From assembly GCF_016595795.1 (NCBI RefSeq), contig NZ_JAENHN010000059.1, forward strand, positions 186,001 to 250,000: a DNA stretch of 64,000 nt, given 5' to 3'. The translations under genes and the position numbers were made by a program. This document shows, piece after piece, positions 9,670 to 18,228 of this stretch (its first letter is position 1; each line of letters opens with the position of its first letter). A model generated the notes under the pieces. The model had not been told where the DNA came from. It saw nothing but the letters and a program-made list of their open reading frames with translations, and did no database searches. The stretch comes from Clostridium yunnanense. Lineage in GTDB: Bacteria > Bacillota > Clostridia > Clostridiales > Clostridiaceae.

Positions 9670-10377
9670 ATGGATAGACTTTTAAAGGTTGCTACACTTG
9701 AAATAAAAAGAAAAAGGTTTATGAGAGAGCTTATTACTGCTTTAGTAACATTGTGCGTTTTATCATTTTTAAGCTATTATGTTTCGGTATATTTCAGCAG
9801 TGAATTACATTTATCTACCATTCCAGAAACCTTTCTTCAAACGATTCCATATATTATTCTGGTTTTAAGTAGTATTTTATTAACACAGGAATTTTCTAAT
9901 AAAACTGATAAAATGATTTTTACAGGAATATTTAGAAGAGAGGAAATAATAATTTCTAAATTAATTAGCATAATATTTATTTCGGTTATTTGTCTAGCAT
10001 TTTATGAATTGACAGAAGTATTAGGTAGAACTTTTGAAATAGGAGCGCTGCTTACTCACCTTTGTACATTTTTAATTTATTCCTTTACCATAGGTTCCTT
10101 TATACTTATGATTTCAACCATAACTTCAAATTTGATAATCACAGGAGTTATTGGATATGTTCTGTATTTTGATTTGATATTGGTGCTTTTTACACAAGCT
10201 TTAGAATCTAAAAAAAGTGAAGTTTTGAGTAAAGTAATAGAACAGTTGCCTTTTTATATAGCAAACACTGGTTTTTTTGCAGGGCATTATACTTTTTATC
10301 AAGGAATAATTATGATAAGTTGCGGATTGTTATTTTTTGTAATTACTTGTGTTATAATAAATAAAAAAAGTTTGTAA
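9670..10377 (+). CDS. ABC-2 type permease, second of a paralogous pair
   Basis: 235 residues with about six membrane segments. It shares its N-terminus and the FTGIFRREEIIISKLIS motif with the upstream permease. AAGGAGG stands 7-8 nt before the ATG, and the gap to the previous gene is 17 bp, so both are co-transcribed with the ATPase gene at 8008. It most likely supplies the second half of the membrane channel of a Bcr/Lan-type exporter. A palindromic repeat begins directly at its stop codon. Confidence 0.85.
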   Translation: MDRLLKVATLEIKRKRFMRELITALVTLCVLSFLSYYVSVYFSSELHLSTIPETFLQTIPYIILVLSSILLTQEFSNKTDKMIFTGIFRREEIIISKLISIIFISVICLAFYELTEVLGRTFEIGALLTHLCTFLIYSFTIGSFILMISTITSNLIITGVIGYVLYFDLILVLFTQALESKKSEVLSKVIEQLPFYIANTGFFAGHYTFYQGIIMISCGLLFFVITCVIINKKSL

Positions 10378-10475
10378 AGATGTACCACTTTGATCCGAAA
10401 TCTATTTTTAAAACTCTCACGGGTTTTGGTGAGAAAATTTAAAAAATTAAGATTTTATTACAAAGTGGTACATCT
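10378..10475. repeat. Palindromic repeat, family B, copy 2
   Basis: About 98 bp with inverted ends AGATGTACCACTTTG and CAAAGTGGTACATCT and an inner pair around AAAACTCTCACGGG / GGTGAGAAAATTT. It begins inside the last codon of the upstream permease gene and ends 15 bp before the next start codon, so the whole spacer between two genes of the cluster is the repeat. As RNA it would fold into one long hairpin. Confidence 0.85.
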
Positions 10476-10490
10476 ATAAAGGATTATATT

Positions 10491-11414
10491 ATGAGTGATA
10501 CCATATTAAAGTTAAACAATATAACAAAAAAATATAATAATGTAAATGTACTTAAAGATATAAGTATGACTATAAAAAAAGGACAAATCTATGGTCTAAT
10601 TGGTTTAAATGGAGCAGGGAAAAGTACACTGCTTAAAATTATAACAGGTCTTTCCATTCCTGATAGTGGGAGTATAGAACTTTTTGGGGAGGCTGAAAAA
10701 TCTAAAATTGAAGCGCAAAGAAGAAGAATTGGAACCATCATAGAGAAACCAGCACTTTATGAAAATAAATCTGTTTATGAAAATATGAATATTAACAGGC
10801 TTCAAAAAGGTATACCAGGGGAAAGCGCTATAGATAAAACACTAAGTATGGTAAGTCTTATTGAGTTAAAAAATAACAAAGTTAAAAACTTATCTCTAGG
10901 AAGTAAGCAAAGAGTGGCTATAGCAATGGCATTACTTGGAGAACCTGAACTTTTAATCTTAGATGAACCTATTAATGGATTAGATCCGATTAAGGTTATA
11001 GAGATAAGAGATTTACTAAAAAAGTTAAGTAGAGAATATGGAATTACAATACTTATTTCAAGTCACATTCTAGGGGAGCTTTATCAGCTTGCAAGTTATT
11101 ATGGAATACTCCATAAAGGTAAGTTAGTACAGCAATTGACTCTTAAAGAGCTAAAGGACAGATGCAAAAAATATGTTCATATTAAAGTGGATAGTGCAGC
11201 AAATGCCGCAGTTGTTCTTAGCAAAAAGCTAAATACAGAAGAGTACAACATTTTGCCGGATAATATCATAAATTTATATGATTACATAGATGAAACCGGA
11301 AAGGTTACAGAGACTTTAGTTAAGGAAGGAATTAGAGTAGAAGAGATTATGCCTAGGGGAGAAGAATTGGAGAGCTATTTTGCCAGTGTAATAGGGAGAG
11401 AAGAAGATGTTTAA
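10491..11414 (+). CDS. ABC ATP-binding protein (BcrA type), second unit
   Basis: 307 residues. Walker A is GLNGAGKST (starting near 37), the signature LSLGSKQRV, Walker B LLILDEPINGLDP and the switch ISSHILGEL. The LSLGSK form of the signature and the Ile in DEPINGLD are seen in the Bcr group. It overlaps the next gene by 8 bp, a sign of translational coupling to its permease. It forms a second exporter with 11407-12150, next to the first Bcr-type unit, and the pair is probably regulated by the kinase at 12175. Confidence 0.9.
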   Translation: MSDTILKLNNITKKYNNVNVLKDISMTIKKGQIYGLIGLNGAGKSTLLKIITGLSIPDSGSIELFGEAEKSKIEAQRRRIGTIIEKPALYENKSVYENMNINRLQKGIPGESAIDKTLSMVSLIELKNNKVKNLSLGSKQRVAIAMALLGEPELLILDEPINGLDPIKVIEIRDLLKKLSREYGITILISSHILGELYQLASYYGILHKGKLVQQLTLKELKDRCKKYVHIKVDSAANAAVVLSKKLNTEEYNILPDNIINLYDYIDETGKVTETLVKEGIRVEEIMPRGEELESYFASVIGREEDV

Positions 11415-12150
11415 TTTATTAGAAATGGAATTTTATAAGCTTAAAAGATCTAAATCATTATGTTTTCTCATACTCTTATCCTTGTTACAAGCAATGGTTG
11501 TTTGGCTTTTTTCTGAGAGATTAAAACAGTATAACGGTAAAGAGACACTAACCTACATGTTTTTTATTCAATCTGGTTTGGCATCTACATTGTTTATAGG
11601 AATCTTTTCAGCAGATTTTATTGGCATAGAATTTACTTCTGGCTATTTAAAAAACTTAATAGCCTATGGGCATAGAAGAAGTAACATTATTATCTCTAAA
11701 GCAATAGTCTACTTTATTGGGTGTATATGTATAAATTTTATAAGTCCTTTAGTAGTTACAATAATAAATACATTTAGAAATGGCTATGAAGCAGGATTTA
11801 ATGCTTTAGACTTTATAAATATATTAAATTTAGTATTTACTATGATTATCTTGCAGATAGCTACTGCTAGTATTAGTTTATTAGTCATATTTGTGTCTAA
11901 AAGTCCTATCATTAATATTGGATTCATTATTGCACTGGATTTTGTATTTAGAGTTATGAATATAATATATATTCGATATTCGGACACAGCAGTAATCTAC
12001 GATAATTTTATATTATCTCAAGCGGAGCTAATTGCAAGAGAGGGTGCTGGAGGCATGGAGTATATGCGTGCGCTTATAATAGGCTTAATAACTATAGTTT
12101 TATGTATACCGTTTACTAATTATATGTTTAAAAAATCAGATATTAAGTAG
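11407..12150 (+). CDS. ABC-2 type permease (BcrB-like)
   Basis: 247 residues, with six hydrophobic segments and a short cytoplasmic N-terminus with the pattern MEFYKLKRSK that is typical of BcrB-like permeases. A basic AYGHRRSNIIISK loop near residue 85 is typical of the coupling region. The start codon lies inside the ATPase reading frame. It is the single permease of the second exporter and would act as a homodimer or share subunits with the permeases at 8912 and 9670. Confidence 0.85.
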   Translation: MFNLLEMEFYKLKRSKSLCFLILLSLLQAMVVWLFSERLKQYNGKETLTYMFFIQSGLASTLFIGIFSADFIGIEFTSGYLKNLIAYGHRRSNIIISKAIVYFIGCICINFISPLVVTIINTFRNGYEAGFNALDFINILNLVFTMIILQIATASISLLVIFVSKSPIINIGFIIALDFVFRVMNIIYIRYSDTAVIYDNFILSQAELIAREGAGGMEYMRALIIGLITIVLCIPFTNYMFKKSDIK

Positions 12151-12174
12151 AAAATACTGGAGGGCAGGAATACA

Positions 12175-13077
12175 ATGTTATTTTTAGGTTTGGCTTTTTC
12201 AATCATAATAATCTTTTTAGGATATAAGCTATTTTATGCTGAAAGGCAGATATCAAGCTTAATAAAGCAACTCTCGGTGATCAATAAGAATAAATCGGGA
12301 GGGAAAATCACCATTGGGTTGTCTAATAAAAAGATTGAACTTTTAGCAGAAGAAATAAATGAAACCATCGTTATAAGAAAACAAAGTGAGGCTGAAAGAA
12401 TGAAGGTTGAAAATGATTTAAAACAAACCATAGCCAATATGTCCCATGATCTTAGAACTCCTCTCACATCAATTATTGGGTACCTTCAATTTTTGAAGCT
12501 AGATGAACTTAGCGAAAATGAAAAAAAGGAATATCTAGAAATAGCAGAACATAGGGCTAAGTCGCTAGAAAAGCTATTAAATGATTTTTATGAACTGTCA
12601 CTAATTGAATCCTTGGATTATGAAATAAATATGGAAAAGTTAAATATCAATAAGATATTGCAAGAGATAATATTAGGAAGATATGCTGATTTTGCGGAAA
12701 GAGATATTACTCCTAATATAGAAATAACAAGTAACACTCTTTACGTTATGGCAGAAAAGAAATCCTTGGAACGGATAATCGAAAACCTGCTATCCAATGC
12801 TATAAAATATGGAAAAGATAAAATAGATATATGTTTAAAAGAAGAGAAGGGCGGAATGTTGCTTACTTTCAGTAATACCTTTACGAGTTTAACTGAAGAA
12901 GATATGGAAAATATATTTGATAGATTTTACATGGCTGATAAAACTCGTTCAGGCAGGGGGACAGGTTTAGGGCTAGCTATTGTAAAAGGTTTAGTGGAAA
13001 AGATGAACGGAACAATCTCATCTGATATTAAGGGAGATATGTTTAATATATACTGTAGTTTTCAAATTATTAATTAG
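12175..13077 (+). CDS. Sensor histidine kinase with one membrane segment
   Basis: 300 residues. One N-terminal hydrophobic segment (about 2-19) is followed by a charged linker with SEAERMKVEND and the phospho-acceptor His91 in NMSHDLRTP. The ATPase domain has N-box NLLSNAIKY and G-box GRGTGLGL. There is no extracellular domain, so the signal must come through the membrane or a partner such as the adjacent transporter. GGAGG lies about 11 nt before the ATG, 24 bp after the permease gene, so it is the last gene of that operon. The likely partner is the regulator at 7200. Confidence 0.88.
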   Translation: MLFLGLAFSIIIIFLGYKLFYAERQISSLIKQLSVINKNKSGGKITIGLSNKKIELLAEEINETIVIRKQSEAERMKVENDLKQTIANMSHDLRTPLTSIIGYLQFLKLDELSENEKKEYLEIAEHRAKSLEKLLNDFYELSLIESLDYEINMEKLNINKILQEIILGRYADFAERDITPNIEITSNTLYVMAEKKSLERIIENLLSNAIKYGKDKIDICLKEEKGGMLLTFSNTFTSLTEEDMENIFDRFYMADKTRSGRGTGLGLAIVKGLVEKMNGTISSDIKGDMFNIYCSFQIIN

Positions 13078-13189
13078 TAATTTTATTTGTAAGTTTTCTT
13101 TAGGGCATAAATAATGAATCGTTATGGTAATGTCATTGGAGAGAAAAAAGCTTTCCAAAGGCATTTTTTATTTTATAGGAGAATATAAA

Positions 13190-13245
13190 GTTTTAAATTA
13201 GCTAAACCTAGTTATTTCAATTGATATGGAAGTTTTTTTATAATT
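13190..13245. repeat. Short intergenic motif shared with 19555-19610 and 26970-27015
   Basis: The block GCTAAACCTAGTTATTTCAA, about ten variable bases, then AAGTTTTT recurs with few changes at two other intergenic sites in the window. The copy near 26970 lies inside a larger inverted repeat. Its function is unknown, and it may be part of a further repeat family. Confidence 0.4.
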
Positions 13246-13336
13246 TTATCATAGACTGTATCAATATTGTAATTAAATAAATAATAAGCAATATAAGAAA
13301 AATTAAGATATCAATATTAAAGGAGTAGTGATTATT

Positions 13337-13792
13337 ATGGAGTACTTATTAGATACAAATGTTGTAATAGGACTTTGGAAGCAGTATCCTTTTGTTATTG
13401 ATAAGCTCATAGAAGAAAAAAAGCTTAGGATCTCAAGAGAAGTAAGTGAGGAACTTGTTGTAAAAGAGATGCGGTTCTATAAAGGTCAACAAGTATTATC
13501 TGATAGATTTTGCAAACTGATATTTTTTATTATAGATACAGATAGACATGAAATTAATAAGTTTTACTCCACTTTGGACATAAAGCATACTAAGAAGGGT
13601 AATACCTATGTTGATAATAAAAATAAATTGTCACAAAATGATCTTTCACTATTGTATACTTGTTACTTAGATAATAATTTGATACTAGTAACTGAGGATA
13701 AGTATTTGTTCAATGCAGCAATAAGTATTTTGGGAGAAGCTAGAGTTACTACATTAAATAAATTGGTAGAAAAAATTGAGGTAGAGAAATAA
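13337..13792 (+). CDS. PIN-domain protein (VapC-like fold), no visible antitoxin
   Basis: 151 residues. It starts MEYLLDTNVVIGLW, the first acidic motif of PIN ribonuclease domains (Asp6). A conserved glutamate (SEELVVKE, about 39) and a C-terminal acidic cluster (SQNDLSLL and TEDKYLF) complete the usual metal-binding set. The frame opens at a GTG at 13328, but AGGAG at 13321-13325 is too close to it, so the ATG at 13337 is preferred. No antitoxin-sized gene lies directly upstream or downstream, so a toxin role is uncertain. It could be a solitary PIN nuclease. Confidence 0.75.
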   Translation: MEYLLDTNVVIGLWKQYPFVIDKLIEEKKLRISREVSEELVVKEMRFYKGQQVLSDRFCKLIFFIIDTDRHEINKFYSTLDIKHTKKGNTYVDNKNKLSQNDLSLLYTCYLDNNLILVTEDKYLFNAAISILGEARVTTLNKLVEKIEVEK

Positions 13793-14129
13793 GTGTTTTT
13801 TTGACGATTTATCATAAAAATAAAGTCATAAAATTAAAATGTTAAATTTGAGAATGAGTAAAAGATCTATTATAATTTGCAATATAACTGACTTCTTGCA
13901 GCAAATTGAAAATATACTTGCTGATTCTAAAAAGAAAAAAAGATAATATCAATTCCAATATAGTTAAGAGAATTTTAACTATTAATAATAATCTAATTAG
14001 GATGCTAAAGTGTGTTTTAGAAAGAGTTACCAATAACAATATTAAAATACTTACGATATGTATTAAATAAATGTTGGTAAAACCAGATATATTTTTAGGG
14101 CAAGCTGTCTAATGATTATATTGCTATAA
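13793..14129. other. Intergenic region, nothing recognised
   Basis: AT-rich sequence. A 35-codon open frame from an ATG at 13839 has no ribosome binding site, and a minus-strand open frame at 13842-14039 has no support. No terminator or promoter stands out. Confidence 0.5.
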
Positions 14130-14226
14130 AGATGTACCACTGTGTGATAAAACTAGTATTTTTAAAATTCTTTTACCAAGGTTTTTGGATTTTAAAAATA
14201 ACGTTGAGATCGGAGTGGTACATCTT
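14130..14226. repeat. Palindromic repeat, family B, copy 3
   Basis: About 97 bp with ends AAGATGTACCACTGTG and GGAGTGGTACATCTT. The inner sequence differs from copies 1 and 2 (TTTTTAAAATTC / GGATTTTAAAAATA) but keeps inverted symmetry, consistent with compensating changes. Confidence 0.8.
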
Positions 14227-14283
14227 TAATATTTATGTAAGTAAAATTAGAATTCATTCAAAACAAGTGCAATTTTTTTGTAA

Positions 14284-14312
14284 TTGAAAAAGTTTCCTGG
14301 AAGTGTTATGGT
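14284..14312 (+). promoter_or_regulatory. Candidate sigma-A promoter of the exporter at 14348
   Basis: TTGAAA (14284-14289), 17-bp spacer, TATGGT (14307-14312), about 35 bp before the start codon. It was found by eye only. Confidence 0.4.
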
Positions 14313-14347
14313 AATATTAACATATTTGCCACAAAAGGGGAGTTATT

Positions 14348-15130
14348 ATGAATGATAATATTACAGTTGAACTAAAAAATCTTTGTATGAGCTATGGATA
14401 CAAAGAGGTTTTAAAAGGAATTAATCTAGAAGTACATAAGGGCGAGATTATAGGTTATATAGGAACTAATGGTGCTGGAAAGAGTACAACAATAAAAATA
14501 ATCTTAGGTATCGTGGAAGGTTATACAGGAGAGGTTAAGGTATTAGGACAAGATATTTCAAAGGATAGGCTTGAATATAAAAGGAAGATAGGGTATGTAC
14601 CTGAGATAGCTGAAATATATGATAATCTCACTGCAAGAGAATATCTTACTTTTATCGGAGAATTATACGGAATGTCCTATGAGAAGGCTAATAGTAAGGC
14701 TGAAAGATTGATGGAGATATTTGGTATACGTGATTCTTATGATTCAAGAGTGAATTCTTATTCTAAAGGGATGAAGCAGAAGGTTTTACTAATTTCAAGT
14801 ATGCTTCATAATCCTGAAATATTGTTTTTAGACGAGCCTCTAAGTGGATTAGATGCAAACAGTGTGATGGTTGTAAAGGAAATTCTTTCTCATCTTGCGA
14901 AACAAGGAAAAACTATATTTTATTCTTCTCATATAATGGATGTGGTTGAAAAGATAAGTAATAGAATAATACTTCTTAATAATGGTCAGCTTGTAGCCGA
15001 TGGCAGCTTTGAGCAGTTAAAGCAAAATTCTAAGGAGGGATCCTTAGAACAGATCTTCAATCAGATTACTGGCTTCAATGGTTATGAGACTATTGCAGAA
15101 GAATTTGTATCTATAGTTGAAGAGGTGTAG
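14348..15130 (+). CDS. ABC transporter ATP-binding protein (ABC-2 / EcsA-like)
   Basis: 260 residues. Walker A is GTNGAGKST near 39-47, the signature YSKGMKQKV, Walker B ILFLDEPLSGLD and the switch SSHIMDVV. AAAAGGGGAG precedes the ATG. It is followed after 4 bp by a large membrane protein gene, and the two form a complete exporter. The LSGLDANS sequence after Walker B is a normal D-loop. Substrate unknown; unlike the upstream Bcr-type units it has no regulatory genes beside it. Confidence 0.9.
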   Translation: MNDNITVELKNLCMSYGYKEVLKGINLEVHKGEIIGYIGTNGAGKSTTIKIILGIVEGYTGEVKVLGQDISKDRLEYKRKIGYVPEIAEIYDNLTAREYLTFIGELYGMSYEKANSKAERLMEIFGIRDSYDSRVNSYSKGMKQKVLLISSMLHNPEILFLDEPLSGLDANSVMVVKEILSHLAKQGKTIFYSSHIMDVVEKISNRIILLNNGQLVADGSFEQLKQNSKEGSLEQIFNQITGFNGYETIAEEFVSIVEEV

Positions 15131-15134
15131 TCCT

Positions 15135-16778
15135 ATGAAAGATTTTAAGTTTTTAAAGTTTTTGGATAGATTTAAAGCTTTATTTGAAAAATTAGGCGTA
15201 GATTATAAAGCTATGAGGAAAATACTGCAGATTAAATTGATAATGGATGGAAGAAGAGTTCCTACTGTTTTTTCCAACAGTAACAAGAAAGAAGATGAAG
15301 CTAGCAGCAACAAATTTTTTAAATCTTTAGGGATTTATCTTTTAATGGGACTTATACTGATACCTTTTGTAGCGATGAAAACTAATTACATCTATCAAAT
15401 GAGTTTTGTATTTGTAATAATTATGTTTTTTATAATGACCTCTTTGATTTCTGATTTTTCTTCAGTGCTTTTGGATATTAAAGATAAGAGCATAGTAGGC
15501 ACAAAGCCTGTTAATCTTAAAACCCTAAGGTTTGCAAAAACTATTCATGTTTCACTTTATATGTTCTATATTACCGCTGCTTTGGTTGGTCCAGCGCTTT
15601 TTGTAAGCTTATATAGGCAGGGAGTTACATTTTTTCTTTTATTTTTAGTTTTAATAATACTAATTGATATACTAATAATTGTTTTGACTTCTTTGATTTA
15701 TTTCCTAGTTTTAAGATTTTTTGATGGGGAAAAGCTGAAGGACATAATAAACTACATCCAGATAGCTTTAACAATGGTGCTTGCCGTAGGGTATCAGCTA
15801 TTAGGGAGATTATTTAGTATAGTTGATTTACAGATTCAATTCCAGCCTAAATGGTGGCAATATTTTATAATACCAATTTGGTTTTCAGCGCCTTTTCAGA
15901 TGCTTAAAAAATCAGAGATAAATGGTACCTTTATAATATTTACTATAATGGCAATATTAATTCCTATCATAGCCATGGTAATATATATAAAGACAATGCC
16001 TGCTTTTGAAAAGAACCTTCAAAAATTAAATAATAATTCTGAGAATGTTAAAAGAAAGCTTAAAAAACAACATCATTTTCTCGCACTGCTTCTTTGTAGA
16101 AATAAGGAGGAAAGAGTATTTTTTAGATTTGCTTCAGATATGATGAAAAATGAAAGAGAATTTAAACTAAAAGTATATCCAAGCCTAGGATTCTCTATAA
16201 TATTTCCATTTATATTCATATTCCAGCAGATAGGTTTTTCAAGCTTTAGGCAAGTAGCAGAAGGTAGATCTTATTTTTATATATACTTTTGTGGAATGAT
16301 GCTTCCAACGGTTATGATGATGATAAAGTATTCAGAAAGATACAAGGGAGCATGGATCTATAAAACCTTGCCTATAAATAGTTTTGTACCAGTATTTAAA
16401 GGTGCAATAAAAGCGTATATAGCAAAACTATTTTTACCACTATTCTTAGTGGACACTATAATTTTTATGTTTATTTTTGGATTAAGGATATTGCCTGATA
16501 TGGTTATAGTGCTTTTAAATACAATGATTTTTAACATATTATGTTTTGCAGCTAATAAAAAGACATTGCCTTTTTCCGAAGCTTTTGGAAGTACTAAAGA
16601 AAATGGGATGTTAAATTTGTTGTTAGCTTTAGGACTGGCAGTTCTAGCAGGAGTTCATTTTCTGTGTACCAATATAAATTACGGTGTGTATATATACATT
16701 ATTTTAGCGGTAATAGCAAATTTAATACTTTGGAAATATGCTTTTAAGATTTCACCTGATAAAATTAATAAAAACTAA
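15135..16778 (+). CDS. Large ABC-2-type exporter membrane subunit
   Basis: 547 residues with about twelve hydrophobic segments, in two groups (about 70-240 and 345-535) separated by a basic cytoplasmic linker near 290-320 (NSENVKRKLKKQHH). The open frame begins at 15117, inside the ATPase gene, but AGAGGTG at 15121-15127 matches the ATG at 15135, which is used here. The size and linker resemble the membrane subunits that pair with EcsA-like ATPases. It is co-transcribed with 14348 and ended by a strong terminator. Confidence 0.82.
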   Translation: MKDFKFLKFLDRFKALFEKLGVDYKAMRKILQIKLIMDGRRVPTVFSNSNKKEDEASSNKFFKSLGIYLLMGLILIPFVAMKTNYIYQMSFVFVIIMFFIMTSLISDFSSVLLDIKDKSIVGTKPVNLKTLRFAKTIHVSLYMFYITAALVGPALFVSLYRQGVTFFLLFLVLIILIDILIIVLTSLIYFLVLRFFDGEKLKDIINYIQIALTMVLAVGYQLLGRLFSIVDLQIQFQPKWWQYFIIPIWFSAPFQMLKKSEINGTFIIFTIMAILIPIIAMVIYIKTMPAFEKNLQKLNNNSENVKRKLKKQHHFLALLLCRNKEERVFFRFASDMMKNEREFKLKVYPSLGFSIIFPFIFIFQQIGFSSFRQVAEGRSYFYIYFCGMMLPTVMMMIKYSERYKGAWIYKTLPINSFVPVFKGAIKAYIAKLFLPLFLVDTIIFMFIFGLRILPDMVIVLLNTMIFNILCFAANKKTLPFSEAFGSTKENGMLNLLLALGLAVLAGVHFLCTNINYGVYIYIILAVIANLILWKYAFKISPDKINKN

Positions 16779-16784
16779 TAATCA

Positions 16785-16842
16785 AAACCCTAAAGAAAAA
16801 CAACTCTACAGCATAAGAGAAATTTCTTTGGGGTTTTTTTAT
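16785..16842 (+). terminator. Intrinsic terminator of the 14348-16778 operon
   Basis: AAACCCTAAAGAAA pairs with TTTCTTTGGGGTTT across a loop of about 28 nt, followed by seven T. Confidence 0.8.
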
Positions 16843-17016
16843 AAGAATAAGTGATTATGTTCGGTAAGTTTTATATAGCTGAGTGTGAATATAATCACCA
16901 ATAAAGCCATATATATAGAGTTGGTAAAGGACTTGCTGATATTACTGAAGCTTTTGCATTAAGCAGTCTATGTCTTACATTAAAATTATATAAAATAATG
17001 GAGGAAGAGATAGAAG

Positions 17017-18228
17017 ATGTTTAAATTAATGATAGCAGATGATGAGGCAAGAATAAGAAGAGGAATTAGGAAAGCCGTAGCATGGGAACAACTTGATATA
17101 GAAGTTGTTGGAGAGGCAGAGGACGGAGAAATGGCTTTAAGTTTAGCTCAAGAAACATGTCCAGACATAATTCTCTTAGATATATGTATGCCATTCTTAA
17201 ATGGGTTAGAGCTTATCAGTAAATTAAAAGCTTATGATAAAGAATGTATGATTATAATTATTACAGGACATGATGAGTTTGAATATATGCAGCAGGCAAT
17301 AAAGCTTAAGATATTTGATTATATTCTGAAGCCTGTAAATAAGGAAAGTCTTAAGGATGCTATTACGAGAGCTATTGAGGAATTAAATAAGGTAAGAGAC
17401 AGGAGAAATTATTTAGACTGGGTAAACAAACAGTTTGATAATAATATAAATACTTTAAGACATAGCTTTCTAAATAGCTGGTTAAGTGGAAATATGTCCT
17501 TTGAAGCTGTTGTTAATGAATTAAAATTTCTTAAGATAAATATAGATAATAATGTTGGAATAGTTATGATAAAGGTTTTAGATAGGTTTAATACTGAAGT
17601 AGTATCAAAAAGGTGGGATAATAGACTTCTTAGTTTTGCCATTATAAATATATGCTACGAGGTACTGGGAGACTTTGAGCCTATATTTAATTATGTTGAT
17701 AATGAAGACAATATTATGATAGTTTTTAAAATAGACAATCCTTCTGAATGGATAAATATTGGTACAATTATGGAAGAGAAAATATTGAAGCATCTTAAGT
17801 TTAATATTCTTCTGGAACAAAGAAGGATTTCAAATGGTGTTGTTGGAATTAAACAAGCCTACAAATCCTTGGTAAACGTTATCAGAGGAAAGGTAATGCT
17901 TAAGCCAGTAGTGCTTTTAGCAATAAAATATATAGAAGGCAATTATTTTTCTAATGATTTAAGCTTGGAAGTTGTTGCAGAACAATTTAATGCAAATCCG
18001 TCATATCTAAGTAGAATTATAAAGCAAGAAACCGGGTCTTCTTTCATTGATTATTTGACAAACTTAAGAATCAAGAAAGCCATATTTATAATGGATGACC
18101 CAACTATAAAGATTTATCAAGTAGCAGAGATGGTAGGCTATAGTAATCAACATTATTTTTGTAAGGCATTTAAGAAGGTTATGGGAATCTCTCCAACTGA
18201 ATATAGGGGAGGTAGTGGGATTGGATAG
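17017..18228 (+). CDS. YesN-type response regulator with AraC DNA-binding domain
   Basis: 403 residues. The receiver domain (about 1-120) has D8/D9, phospho-acceptor Asp55 and Lys105. A middle region of about 170 residues is without a clear fold. The C-terminal AraC domain (about 300-400) has two helix-turn-helix units (LEVVAEQFNANPSYLSRIIK and YQVAEMVGYSNQHYFCKAFK). GGAGGAAG precedes the ATG. It overlaps a membrane-anchored sugar-binding protein gene and lies upstream of a sugar importer. It very likely activates that importer when phosphorylated by the YesM/LytS-type kinase at 25053. Confidence 0.9.
   Translation: MFKLMIADDEARIRRGIRKAVAWEQLDIEVVGEAEDGEMALSLAQETCPDIILLDICMPFLNGLELISKLKAYDKECMIIIITGHDEFEYMQQAIKLKIFDYILKPVNKESLKDAITRAIEELNKVRDRRNYLDWVNKQFDNNINTLRHSFLNSWLSGNMSFEAVVNELKFLKINIDNNVGIVMIKVLDRFNTEVVSKRWDNRLLSFAIINICYEVLGDFEPIFNYVDNEDNIMIVFKIDNPSEWINIGTIMEEKILKHLKFNILLEQRRISNGVVGIKQAYKSLVNVIRGKVMLKPVVLLAIKYIEGNYFSNDLSLEVVAEQFNANPSYLSRIIKQETGSSFIDYLTNLRIKKAIFIMDDPTIKIYQVAEMVGYSNQHYFCKAFKKVMGISPTEYRGGSGIG

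Noticed and set aside
13839-13946. 35-codon open frame starting at 13839
   Set aside because: No ribosome binding site, no similarity recognised, and composition like the surrounding AT-rich DNA.
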